A DNA stretch of 9,352 nt from an uncultured Clostridia bacterium (GTDB lineage Bacteria; Bacillota; Clostridia; Oscillospirales; CAG-272), in contig CAMFEL010000077.1 in the NCBI GenBank assembly GCA_945949385.1, positions 1-9,352 on the forward strand, in the 5' to 3' direction. Position 1 is the first letter of the stretch, and each line of letters opens with the position of its first letter. The notes under the pieces are model-generated. The model saw only the letters and a list, made by a program, of their open reading frames with translations. It did no database searches and was not told where the DNA came from. Shown piece after piece: positions 1 to 7,515 of this stretch. Both the position numbers and the translations under genes were made by a program.

Positions 1-99
1 TTCGGCAAATATCCTTTAGCGTGGCGAAAAAGGGACATCATTGAGCGTAATATAAGATTGTTTGAATCTGCAAAGAAGGACGGAAAATGCGGTGACTGA
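1..99 (+). CDS. C-terminal fragment of an unidentified upstream protein (5' end outside window)
   Basis: Frame 1 is open from the first base and ends at TGA 97-99, giving 32 residues that begin FGKYPLAWRKRDIIERN and end KKDGKCGD. The other two + frames are closed by TAG at 17-19 and TGA at 42-44. The tail is highly charged (WRKRDIIERN, then LFESAKKDGK), compatible with a C-terminal amphipathic helix. I do not recognise the family. The main support is the junction: its stop overlaps the GTG start of addB in the string GTGACTGA, almost identical to the GTGATTGA junction between addB and addA. This suggests a translationally coupled gene at the head of the same operon. The fragment is too short to assign a function. 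Confidence 0.6.
   Translation, partial: FGKYPLAWRKRDIIERNIRLFESAKKDGKCGD
73..80 (+). promoter_or_regulatory. Ribosome binding site of addB (decides the GTG start)
   Basis: AAGAAGGA lies 11 bases upstream of GTG 92-94 and inside the 3' end of the preceding gene. It favours GTG 92 over the in-frame TTG at 62, which would place the SD-like sequence inside the gene. The ATG at 88-89 (starting at base 87) is out of frame. Confidence 0.6.
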
Positions 100-3000
100 G
101 CTTATCTTCGGCAGAGACGGTTCAGAAAAAACCAAGTATCTGCTTGAAAAAATAAAAGAATCCCTTGCGCGGGGAAGACGGACGGTAATAATCGTGCCGG
201 AACAGCAGGCGCTTTTCTGGGACGATCTGACGGCGAGAAATATCCCTCCCGTTTATGCTCTGAATACAGAGGTCGTAAGCTTTACACGTCTTGCGGACAG
301 CGTTTTCAGACGCACGGGAGGCGCGGCAAAAAACTACATAGGAAGCGCGGAAAAAACTCTTGTTATGTGGAACGCCTTGCGAAGCGTTTCGGACAAGCTG
401 TCGGTATACGGGAATATCGACAGAGAGGACAGACATGTCCCCGTTCTGTGCAGCGCAATAAGCGAGCTGAAGCTGTATTCCCTCACTCCCGCCGACCTGA
501 TCCGGGCAGCGGAAAAGCTTCCGGACGAGCGGCAAATGCTGAAAAACCGCCTTTTGGATCTGTCACTCATATACGCGGCATACGACGAAATGCTGCATAT
601 TTCCTACGACGACCCGGAGGAGTGCGCCGACGCCCTGTGCAAAAAGCTGGACGGCGGCACGGATTATTTTGACGCAACGGATGTATTTCTCGATTCCTTT
701 CACACTCTGACCCCTGCGGAAATGAGAATAATGCGCCGCGTGCTTGCGCTGAGCGACAGCGTATATATAACGATTTCCATGGACGACCGCGACAGAGACC
801 TGCCGTATTTTGACTGCGTATGGGATTATGTCAAGGAGCTTGTGCGGCTTTCCGCCGCCTGCGGCAGCGAGGTTGTGCGGCACCGCTGCGCGGAAAGCAA
901 AAACGCTTCTCTCAGCTATATATCTCAAAAGCTGTGGGACTATTCCGCCGCCCCTTCACAGGAGCCGACGGAGAATGTCTGTATTTTCGGCTGCGCAGAC
1001 CGCCACGACGAGGCTGTTTTGTGCGCCGCAAGAATAAAAGAGCTTACGGCGGCGGGGGCATCCTACTCGGACATTGCCGTGGTAGCCTCCGATTTCTCCG
1101 TGGTTTCGGGAATATGCGACAAAACTCTGGAGGACTTCGGAATACCCGTTTATGTTTCGGGCAGAAACGCCGCCTCCTCCTTTCCCGCGGTAAAGCTTTT
1201 GCTGAGCGCCTGCGCCGTTGCGGCAGGCGGATGGAAGCGGGAGGACGTGACCGCCTGCGCCGCCACCGGTCTTTGCGAGCTTTCGGCAGATCAGTACGAT
1301 GCCCTTGAAAGATATACGGAAATATGGAATATACGGGGAAAGGCCGCTTTTTGCTCCGACAGCGGCTGGAGCATGAACCCCGACGGTTATACCGCAAAGC
1401 GCTCGCGCCGAGGCAAAGAAATGCTGCGTCTTGCCAACGAAGCGAGAAGCATTATTGCGCCGCCTCTTGAGGCGTTTTGCGATGCTTTCGGAGCAGGCGC
1501 CGCTGAACTGTGCGCCGCCGCATATAAGCTACTGTGCGACTTCAATGTATACGAAAGCCTGAAAAACGAGACCGCAAAGCTTGAGGCCGCGGGAGACTTT
1601 GACAGAGCGCAGAAAACCTCTCAGGTGTGGGGCGCGGTGTGTAATATGCTTGATACCGTGGCTGAAATAATCCCCGACGCCGTTTTGGACGCGCCCCGTT
1701 TTGCCGCCGTTCTGCGCCGTCTGGCGCAGTCCACCACCGTCGGCACCATTCCCGACGGCGTTGACCGCGTTACCGTGGGCAGTGCCGCAAGCGTAAAGCT
1801 TACTGGAGTACGTCACCTTATCGTACTGGGAGCCGCGGCAGGTGAATTTCCCGCTTCCCCCTCGGAGAACGGCTTTTTCAGCGATGCCGACCGCGCCGCT
1901 TTGAAGATATGCGGACTGGAGCTTGCCTCAGGCAGCCGGGAGAGAATGAGCGAAAATATGTTCCGCTTCTGGCACACCGTATCTTCACCGTGCGATAGCC
2001 TTACTCTGCTTGTGCCGGCGGGAGAAGACGGCGAAGTGCGGTATTCGGTCGGCACCATACGATGCGCAAATCTTATTCCCGGTGCGAGAATTGCCGACTT
2101 TTCCTCAGAAGAGGGAGTAGAGTCTCTGCGGCGCATTTGCGCAAAGACCGGAAGCATCGTACCCGAAGCTGCGCCTCTTTGCGCGGACTTTGACCGCATA
2201 CCGAAAGAATACGCCGAAGGGCTGTTTTCGGGCGAGCTTTATATGACGCAGTCAAGGATTGAGTGCTTCAACGACTGTGCTTTCAAGTACTACTGCCGCT
2301 ATGTGCTGTCTCTGGACGAGGGCAGCAAGGCGGTTATAAACCCCTCCGACGCGGGTAATTTCGTTCACGGCGTGCTGGAAAAATTTATGCGCGAGGCGGC
2401 AGAGGACGATGTTTATCCCATTGAGGACAGCGTGATAAAAAGCCGCAGCGAGCGGCTTGTACGTGAGTATATAGCGGATGTGTGCCCCGAGGGTATGCCG
2501 AAGCGGGTGGAATACCTGTTTTCCCGTCTTGCCCGCAGCGTTGAAATGAACGCCCGTGAACTCAGCGAGGAATTTGCCCACAGCCGATTCAGGCCCCGGG
2601 GGTTTGAGCTTAAGGTGGGCAGTGAGGAGCTTCCCTCCTATCCCATACCCGTCACCGACGGGTGCTTTATGTCCGTTTCGGGGGTAGTCGACAGAATGGA
2701 CACCTACAAAGACGGCGACACCGTATATTTACGGGTCGCGGACTATAAAACGGGCGCAAAGAGCTTCAGGCTGTCCGACGTGACGGAAGGCAAAAATGTG
2801 CAGCTTCTTCTTTATCTGCTGTCTCTGTGCGCCTGTCCCGATGATTGCGGCTTTCGCAAAAAAATCGCGCCGGACGGGGAGCGGCTGGCACCGGCGGGTG
2901 CCATGTATTTCAGCAGTCTGCCCACTGCGGCGGGAGCGGATAAGCCCTCCTGCACACCCGAAGCGGGAGAAGCCTCTGCCTCGGTGTCAAGAAGCGGGAT

Positions 3001-3319
3001 CTTTCTAAATGACATAAATATAATGAAAGCCATGGATGACGAGCTCAGCGGTAGATTTTTGCCCGTAAGGTTCGTAAAGAAATACGGCGAGTATAGAATT
3101 ACAGGCTCGTCAGCGCTTGTGGACGCCGACGGCATGGCAATGGCGGAGCGGCTTATGTGCTCCTCCCTGTCGCAGCTTGGCAAACGTATGCTCAGCGGCG
3201 ACGGAGCAAGCCGACCCTCCGCAGACGGCAAATCGCCCTGCACATGGTGTGCGGCTGCGCCTGTTTGCCGTCACGGAGTCAGAAAAGCAGTAGAGGAAGG
3301 AGAAGGAGACGGTGATTGA
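92..3319 (+). CDS. addB: AddB, nuclease and Chi-recognition subunit of the AddAB helicase-nuclease
   Basis: AddB pairs with AddA to unwind and resect double-strand DNA ends; in this family it cuts the 5'-ended strand and contributes to Chi recognition before RecA loading. The start is GTG 92, giving 1075 aa, slightly shorter than the roughly 1160 aa of B. subtilis AddB. A P-loop follows immediately (residues 7-14, GRDGSEKT). Mid-protein landmarks are FLDSFHTLTPAE and LIVLGAAAGEFP. The C-terminal RecB-type nuclease has H759 in DAGNFVHG, D867 in GVVDRMD, D884 and K886 in DYKTG, and Q904 in VQLLLY. The four iron-sulfur cysteines are C729 (FNDCAF) and C1050, C1053, C1059 (CTWCAAAPVC). The x2/x5 spacing matches the pattern known for AddB. 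As in other AddB proteins, most helicase motifs are degenerate. The oddity is Glu12 in the P-loop, where Gly is usual. It overlaps addA by 8 bases. Confidence 0.96.
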   Translation: MTELIFGRDGSEKTKYLLEKIKESLARGRRTVIIVPEQQALFWDDLTARNIPPVYALNTEVVSFTRLADSVFRRTGGAAKNYIGSAEKTLVMWNALRSVSDKLSVYGNIDREDRHVPVLCSAISELKLYSLTPADLIRAAEKLPDERQMLKNRLLDLSLIYAAYDEMLHISYDDPEECADALCKKLDGGTDYFDATDVFLDSFHTLTPAEMRIMRRVLALSDSVYITISMDDRDRDLPYFDCVWDYVKELVRLSAACGSEVVRHRCAESKNASLSYISQKLWDYSAAPSQEPTENVCIFGCADRHDEAVLCAARIKELTAAGASYSDIAVVASDFSVVSGICDKTLEDFGIPVYVSGRNAASSFPAVKLLLSACAVAAGGWKREDVTACAATGLCELSADQYDALERYTEIWNIRGKAAFCSDSGWSMNPDGYTAKRSRRGKEMLRLANEARSIIAPPLEAFCDAFGAGAAELCAAAYKLLCDFNVYESLKNETAKLEAAGDFDRAQKTSQVWGAVCNMLDTVAEIIPDAVLDAPRFAAVLRRLAQSTTVGTIPDGVDRVTVGSAASVKLTGVRHLIVLGAAAGEFPASPSENGFFSDADRAALKICGLELASGSRERMSENMFRFWHTVSSPCDSLTLLVPAGEDGEVRYSVGTIRCANLIPGARIADFSSEEGVESLRRICAKTGSIVPEAAPLCADFDRIPKEYAEGLFSGELYMTQSRIECFNDCAFKYYCRYVLSLDEGSKAVINPSDAGNFVHGVLEKFMREAAEDDVYPIEDSVIKSRSERLVREYIADVCPEGMPKRVEYLFSRLARSVEMNARELSEEFAHSRFRPRGFELKVGSEELPSYPIPVTDGCFMSVSGVVDRMDTYKDGDTVYLRVADYKTGAKSFRLSDVTEGKNVQLLLYLLSLCACPDDCGFRKKIAPDGERLAPAGAMYFSSLPTAAGADKPSCTPEAGEASASVSRSGIFLNDINIMKAMDDELSGRFLPVRFVKKYGEYRITGSSALVDADGMAMAERLMCSSLSQLGKRMLSGDGASRPSADGKSPCTWCAAAPVCRHGVRKAVEEGEGDGD
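3292..3309 (+). promoter_or_regulatory. Double ribosome binding site of addA inside the addB 3' end
   Basis: A purine-only run carries two overlapping copies of AAGGAGA (3297-3303 and 3303-3309). The first copy is 8 bases from GTG 3312, an ideal spacing. The second is only 2 bases away and probably too close to act as the SD. Together with the 8-base overlap, this fixes GTG 3312 as the addA start and implies coupled translation of the two subunits. Confidence 0.75.
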
Positions 3320-6300
3320 ACGGAACTGGACGGACGCGCAGAAAGCTGCTATTGACTACCGCGACGGAAATCTTTTGCTTTCCGCAGCGGCGGGAAGCGG
3401 CAAGACAGCCACGCTAACACAGCGGATAATAGAGCTTATCGAAAAGGACGGCGCGGATCTTGACAGAATGCTTATAGTCACCTTTACAAAGGCGGCGGCA
3501 TCGGAGCTTCGCAGCCGTCTTGCGGGCGCCCTGTCGGAGACGGCGGCAAAAAATCCCGAAGACAGGCATATAATACGGCAAATATCGGCGCTGGAAAGCG
3601 CGCAGATTTCCACTATGCACAGCTTTTTCAATACCGAACTGAAACCGTATGCCGCACGCCTCGGTCTACCGCCGGATTTTCGCACGCTGGACTCATCGGA
3701 GACCGCCGTATTGCTGTCGGACTCCATGTCGCAGTGCATAGCCTCCTGCTTTGAGGCGGGCGATGAGGAAGCGGAGTGCTTCAAGCGCCTTGCGGATTGC
3801 ATTTCCGGCGCAAAAAACGAGGATGGACTTGACAAGGCACTTTTGAAAATACGGGACGATCTGTACTGCCGCGGCATTGATTCAAGTAAACTTCGGGAAA
3901 ACGCGAAAAAAACCGCCGATTCCTGCAAAGAGCCTTTCAACACGGGCTATTTTGAGGGAGTACGGCGCCGTATGCGCGCTGCTTCACGCTGCTGTAAAGA
4001 GCGTTTCGATGAGGTTATTGCGGCTTTGAAGACAACGGAGAATCCCGGCGGTGATATTGAGGTGGCGCTCTCTTGCGCCGACGCCGCAGAAAGACTGGGA
4101 TATGCGGCAGACGCAGGGTATGCCGAAGCATATGCGTTTTTTGCAGGCTTCAGCCTGCCAGATATGAGCCGCAAAAAACAAAGCGATGACGCCGCAGAGT
4201 GGCACCTGGAGCTGTCCAAACTTAAGAAAGACTTTACTACTGAGAAAAAGGGATTTGAAGGCTGTTTTGCCTCATCACCCGAAGAAATGGAGCTCATATG
4301 CCTTGAAAACGCCCGGAGAATCGATACGCTGGCATGGGTCCTTGAGAGCTTTGAAAAGCTGTACGGAGAAGCGAAAAGGGAGCGCGGCGCCATTGATTTC
4401 AACGATATGGAGCAGCTTGCGCTGACGCTATTCGTGTCCCCGGACGGGACTCCCACGGAGCAGGCAAAGGCAGCGGGAGAAAAATTTGACTATATATTCA
4501 TAGACGAATACCAGGACACCAACGAAACGCAGGATAAGATCTTCAGAGCGGTGGCGTCAAACACCTCACGTTTTATGGTGGGTGATGTGAAGCAGTCCAT
4601 ATACGGCTTTCGGGGAGCTTGCCCCGATATATTTACCGACTACCGCAGGCGCTGGTCTGAAGGTAACGGCGGCAATGCCGTGTTTATGAGCGAAAACTTC
4701 AGGTGCGGCGAGGGGATCATTGATTTTTCAAATCTGGTCTCCCGACACATTTTTTCCACCGGAGCCACCCCCTTTGATGCGGCGGATGAGCTTGTCTTTT
4801 CAAAGAAATACGACGGCGACACTCCCCCCGTTTACCGTCCCGCGCAGCTATGCCTTGTGGAAAAACCCGAAGACAGTGACGGAGAAAACCGTGAGGCGCA
4901 GTATGTCGCAGACCGTATCGCGTCACTTTTGTCCGGTGAGACCCTTGACAGCGGCTCACCCGTGAGGGCGCGGGATATTGCAATACTGCTGCGCAGCAGC
5001 ACCCGCGCAGAGGACTACGCAAGAGCGCTTGCGGAGCGCGGTATTCCCGTCAGCAACGAAATCAGCGAAAACTTTTTCGCCTACGGCGAGGTGATGCTGA
5101 TAATCTGCCTGCTTCGCAGCGCCGACAATCCTCTGCGGGATATTTATCTGGCGGGAGCCATGAAAAGTCCCCTGTTCGGCTTTACTCTTGAAGAGCTGGT
5201 AAGGATAAAATCGTCCGCAGGCGATATGCCGCTGTGGTACGCCGTCCGCGGATACGGAGCAGACGGCGGGGACGAAGAACTGCGGCTGAAATGCTCGCGT
5301 TTTGCCGTGAAGCTGGAGTCATGGAGAGAGGCTTCGAGGGAGCTGTACGCCGACGAAATGCTCCGCCTTGTTATTAACGGCACGGGACTGCGCAAATACC
5401 GCGGCGACAGACAGCGCTCACCTGCCGACATAGCGCGAAGCGTAAAAATCATGGAGGATCACGCGGCGGCAGTTGCAAAGCGCGGAGGCGGACTTCACGA
5501 GCTTGTGCGGTATCTGGAAGCGCTAACCGACGAAAAGGATATGCCCGGCGCCGCCGCTTCCTGTGATAGCGTAAGGCTTATGACGGTGCACCACTCAAAG
5601 GGACTTGAATTTCCCGTCTGCTTTCTGTGCGAATGCGCATCTGATTTGAGCCGCAAAAGATCCTCCGGCGGTATGACACTTGCAGGCGGAAATATTGCGT
5701 TCAAGCTGTATGACGGCGGCGGCTCCGTGCTGTCAAAGACTCCCCTTACAGAAGCGCTTTCTGTCAGCGGACAGCTTTCCGATATTGAAGAAGAAGCCCG
5801 GGTTTTGTATGTGGCGCTGACAAGAGCGCGGGAAAGGCTGATCGTTACCTGCAAATGCCAGGATCCCGACAAAGAAATAGAAAACAGTATGAAGCGCGCA
5901 CGGGGAAAAGCTTCGGAATACGATATTCTGACGGCAAAAAGCATGGCTCAGTGGATCCTTGACGCGCTTATGAGAGAGCCGGGATCCCGCTGCTATGAAA
6001 TCGAAAAGGCGGCGTGTGATAAAGACGCCAAACCGCTCCGACCTGTTATGGGCAAAGCGGCGGAAAGCGGCGACAGTAAATTCGATGACTTTTTCAAAAA
6101 CTGTCTTGACTTTAAGTACGAAAAGGATTACCTTAGCAATATACCCGCAAAGCTTACGGTATCAAAGCTTGCTCCTGACGTGCTGGACGCGGCTGACCGC
6201 AGTGCCTTGGACTCTTCCCGTATTTTTGTATCAAAAATGCCCGATACTCCGCCAAAGCCCCGATTTTTGTCGGGGATGCGGCACACCCCGGCAGAGGCGG

Positions 6301-6842
6301 GCACCGCCACCCATATATTTATGCAATTCTGCAATTGGCAGAGGCTGTATGAACAGGGAGCGGCAGCGGAGCTTGAGAGACTCAAGGGCGACGGCTTCAT
6401 CAGTGCAGAAAATGCCTCTCTCGTGCGTCTTGACGAGATAGAGACTTTCAGAAGCAGCGCGCTTCTCTGCCGTCTGCTTTCGGCGCGTCTGGTGCTTCGG
6501 GAGAAGCGCTTCAACGCCGTGCTTGACGCCTCCCTTTTTACAACGGACACTTCTCTTGCAAGAAAGCTTTCTTCCGACGGCGTAAAGGTCACTGTACAGG
6601 GCGTGGTGGACTGTATGTTTACGGACAAAGACGGCAAAAATATCCTTGTGGACTATAAAACCGACAGGCTGACAAAAGAGGAGCTGTCAGACCCGCAAAA
6701 AGCCGCCGCAACGCTTACGGAGCGCCACGGCAGACAGCTTCGGCTGTATCGCGACATCTGCCGCGATATGCTGGGAGCGGACTTTGACGAGGTATATATT
6801 TATTCTCTGCACCTTGGGGATATTATCCCCGTGAAACAGTAA
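3312..6842 (+). CDS. addA: AddA, ATP-driven helicase and nuclease subunit of AddAB
   Basis: AddA is the 3'-5' superfamily 1A (UvrD/RecB-like) motor of the AddAB complex and also carries a nuclease that cuts the 3'-ended strand. The 1176-aa length is close to the roughly 1230 aa of B. subtilis AddA. Motifs appear in order: Q-motif WTDAQ (6-10), Walker A AAAGSGKT (25-32), motif Ia VTFTKAAASELR, Walker B IDEYQDT with D398 and E399, motif III GDVKQSIYGFRG (424-435), motif IV SENFRC (460-465), motif V MTVHHSKGLEFP (757-768) and motif VI VLYVALTRARER (831-842). The C-terminal nuclease has H1001 in GTATH, D1100 in GVVDCMF, D1114 and K1116 in DYKTD, and a downstream RQLRLY. All catalytic residues of both activities are present, so the protein should be active. 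The GTG start is fixed by the double SD. It is the third gene of the apparent operon, followed 26 bases later by the ywlG-like gene. Confidence 0.98.
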   Translation: MIERNWTDAQKAAIDYRDGNLLLSAAAGSGKTATLTQRIIELIEKDGADLDRMLIVTFTKAAASELRSRLAGALSETAAKNPEDRHIIRQISALESAQISTMHSFFNTELKPYAARLGLPPDFRTLDSSETAVLLSDSMSQCIASCFEAGDEEAECFKRLADCISGAKNEDGLDKALLKIRDDLYCRGIDSSKLRENAKKTADSCKEPFNTGYFEGVRRRMRAASRCCKERFDEVIAALKTTENPGGDIEVALSCADAAERLGYAADAGYAEAYAFFAGFSLPDMSRKKQSDDAAEWHLELSKLKKDFTTEKKGFEGCFASSPEEMELICLENARRIDTLAWVLESFEKLYGEAKRERGAIDFNDMEQLALTLFVSPDGTPTEQAKAAGEKFDYIFIDEYQDTNETQDKIFRAVASNTSRFMVGDVKQSIYGFRGACPDIFTDYRRRWSEGNGGNAVFMSENFRCGEGIIDFSNLVSRHIFSTGATPFDAADELVFSKKYDGDTPPVYRPAQLCLVEKPEDSDGENREAQYVADRIASLLSGETLDSGSPVRARDIAILLRSSTRAEDYARALAERGIPVSNEISENFFAYGEVMLIICLLRSADNPLRDIYLAGAMKSPLFGFTLEELVRIKSSAGDMPLWYAVRGYGADGGDEELRLKCSRFAVKLESWREASRELYADEMLRLVINGTGLRKYRGDRQRSPADIARSVKIMEDHAAAVAKRGGGLHELVRYLEALTDEKDMPGAAASCDSVRLMTVHHSKGLEFPVCFLCECASDLSRKRSSGGMTLAGGNIAFKLYDGGGSVLSKTPLTEALSVSGQLSDIEEEARVLYVALTRARERLIVTCKCQDPDKEIENSMKRARGKASEYDILTAKSMAQWILDALMREPGSRCYEIEKAACDKDAKPLRPVMGKAAESGDSKFDDFFKNCLDFKYEKDYLSNIPAKLTVSKLAPDVLDAADRSALDSSRIFVSKMPDTPPKPRFLSGMRHTPAEAGTATHIFMQFCNWQRLYEQGAAAELERLKGDGFISAENASLVRLDEIETFRSSALLCRLLSARLVLREKRFNAVLDASLFTTDTSLARKLSSDGVKVTVQGVVDCMFTDKDGKNILVDYKTDRLTKEELSDPQKAAATLTERHGRQLRLYRDICRDMLGADFDEVYIYSLHLGDIIPVKQ
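6816..6830 (+). repeat. Perfect short inverted repeat at the end of addA
   Basis: GGGGATATTATCCCC is a perfect inverted repeat (arms GGGGAT and ATCCCC around ATT). It lies in the last codons of addA, encoding part of LGDIIP, about 24 bases before the SD of the next gene. No T-run follows it, so it is not an intrinsic terminator. It could form a small mRNA hairpin between the two reading frames, or be chance within coding sequence. Confidence 0.35.
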
Positions 6843-6853
6843 ACCAACCTTTG

Positions 6854-6859
6854 AAAGGA
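6854..6859 (+). promoter_or_regulatory. Ribosome binding site of the ywlG-like gene
   Basis: AAAGGA lies 9 bases upstream of ATG 6869. It abuts the other in-frame ATG (6860) and lies inside a reading frame opened from TTG 6851, so ATG 6869 is the supported start. Confidence 0.7.
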
Positions 6860-6868
6860 ATGACACAT

Positions 6869-7414
6869 ATGTACGAAAAAATCAAAGAGGAAGCGGCTCT
6901 TGCGGCGCAGGAGCTTCTGGAGGCAGCAAAGCTTAGCGCAGGGCAGATCGTCATAATCGGCTGCTCCACCAGCGAGGTGTGCGGTCAGCGTATAGGCACC
7001 GCCTCCGTGCCCGAAGTTGCCGAAGCCCTGTACGACGGACTCCGTCAGGTGTTCGCTCCCCGCGGGATATATATCGCCGCCCAATGCTGCGAGCATCTGA
7101 ACCGCGCCGTTGTGGCGGAGCGCAAAGCGGTGCCGGGAGCTGAATATGTAAATGTTGTACCCCGTCCCAAGGCAGGCGGCTCCTTTGCTACCGCCGCATA
7201 TTCAAAAGCGGAGGATCCCGTGGTGCTTGAGGAGATCCGCGCCGACGCAGGACTTGATATCGGCAGAACGCTTATCGGTATGCACCTGAAAAAGGTAGCG
7301 GTACCGGTGCGCCTCGAGCATGACAGAATAGGCGAGGCAATAGTGACGGCGGCTCGCGTCCGTCCCAAATTCATCGGCGGTTGCCGCGCCGTATATGACG
7401 AAAGTTTGATGTAA
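6869..7414 (+). CDS. ywlG: YwlG-like DUF436 / UPF0340 (TIGR01440) family protein, function unknown
   Basis: The 181-aa product matches the small, widely conserved Firmicutes family typified by B. subtilis YwlG, which is also about 180 aa. Diagnostic segments visible here are IIGCSTSEVCGQRIG (29-43), AAQCCEHLNRAVVAE from residue 70, VPRPKAGGSFATAAY, AGLDIGRTLIGMHLKKVAVPVR, and RPKFIGGCRAVYDE near the C terminus. There is no signal peptide or membrane segment, so it should be cytosolic. The conserved Cys, Glu and His residues (C32, E36, C73, C74, E75, H76) could form a small-molecule or metal site, but the biochemical role is not established and I do not assign one. It sits 26 bases after addA in the same direction with its own SD, so it is probably co-transcribed with addBA. 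It is followed by a 101-base gap, which may mark the operon end. Family identity is sure; function is open. Confidence 0.9.
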   Translation: MYEKIKEEAALAAQELLEAAKLSAGQIVIIGCSTSEVCGQRIGTASVPEVAEALYDGLRQVFAPRGIYIAAQCCEHLNRAVVAERKAVPGAEYVNVVPRPKAGGSFATAAYSKAEDPVVLEEIRADAGLDIGRTLIGMHLKKVAVPVRLEHDRIGEAIVTAARVRPKFIGGCRAVYDESLM

Positions 7415-7419
7415 CGCAA

Positions 7420-7454
7420 GCGCCGCGCCATGCAAAGCCGCCCGGGCACGGCGC
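7420..7454 (+). repeat. Imperfect GC-rich inverted repeat, possible transcript-end hairpin
   Basis: Arms GCGCCGCGCC (7420-7429) and GGCACGGCGC (7445-7454) pair as 6 bp, one C-A mismatch, then 3 bp, around a 15-base loop. The loop itself contains the palindrome CCCGGG. The right arm is followed by AGTCAAAAAGC, not by a T-run, so this is not a canonical intrinsic terminator on the + strand. Its place just after the stop of the ywlG-like gene fits a 3'-end mRNA structure. Confidence 0.35.
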
Positions 7455-7498
7455 AGTCAAAAAGCAAATACCGATTTCCCCCTCTGATTAAATAACGC

Positions 7499-7505
7499 AA
7501 AGGAG
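7499..7505 (+). promoter_or_regulatory. Ribosome binding site of the DUF4091 gene
   Basis: AAAGGAG lies 10 bases upstream of ATG 7516. It supports that ATG, which also begins a good signal peptide. Confidence 0.7.
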
Positions 7506-7515
7506 CAAATCCGGA

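Larger units (their letters stand above)
7415..7515 (+). other. Intergenic gap between the ywlG-like gene and the DUF4091 gene
   Basis: This is the only sizeable non-coding stretch in the window (101 bases). It holds an imperfect inverted repeat (7420-7454), then an A-rich and pyrimidine-rich section (CAAAAAGCAAATA, then TTTCCCCCTC), an AT-rich patch TTAAATAA near 7488-7495, and the SD of the next gene. A promoter for the secreted gene would be expected here. TTAAAT could serve as a -10 element, but no convincing -35 lies 16-18 bases upstream, so I do not call a promoter. Confidence 0.5.

Noticed and set aside
31..60. TATAAG at 51-56 as a -10 promoter element for addB.
   Set aside because: No -35 element at the right distance, and the stretch is coding for the upstream gene whose stop overlaps addB.
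62..91. TTG at 62 as the addB start, adding 10 residues.
   Set aside because: It has no SD at a suitable distance, while GTG 92 has AAGAAGGA upstream and puts the P-loop at the usual distance from the N terminus.
3356..3943. Long minus-strand open frame (195 codons) opposite addA.
   Set aside because: It is a shadow of a GC-biased real gene: low-complexity Ser/Arg/Ala-rich translation, no family resemblance, and the + strand encodes AddA helicase motifs throughout.
4143..4158. Inverted repeat GCAGGCTTCAGCCTGC preceded by a T-run, resembling a terminator.
   Set aside because: The T-run is on the 5' side for the + strand and becomes A on the minus transcript, so neither strand gives a terminator; it lies in the middle of addA coding sequence.
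6258..6275. Inverted repeat CCCCGA / TCGGGG with a T-rich loop.
   Set aside because: It is internal to addA coding sequence (KPRFLSG) with no T-tract after it; most likely chance.
92..6842. Many AGCGG pentamers, the B. subtilis AddAB Chi sequence.
   Set aside because: A 5-base motif is expected often in GC-rich coding DNA, Chi differs between species, and I cannot compute strand bias against a background here.
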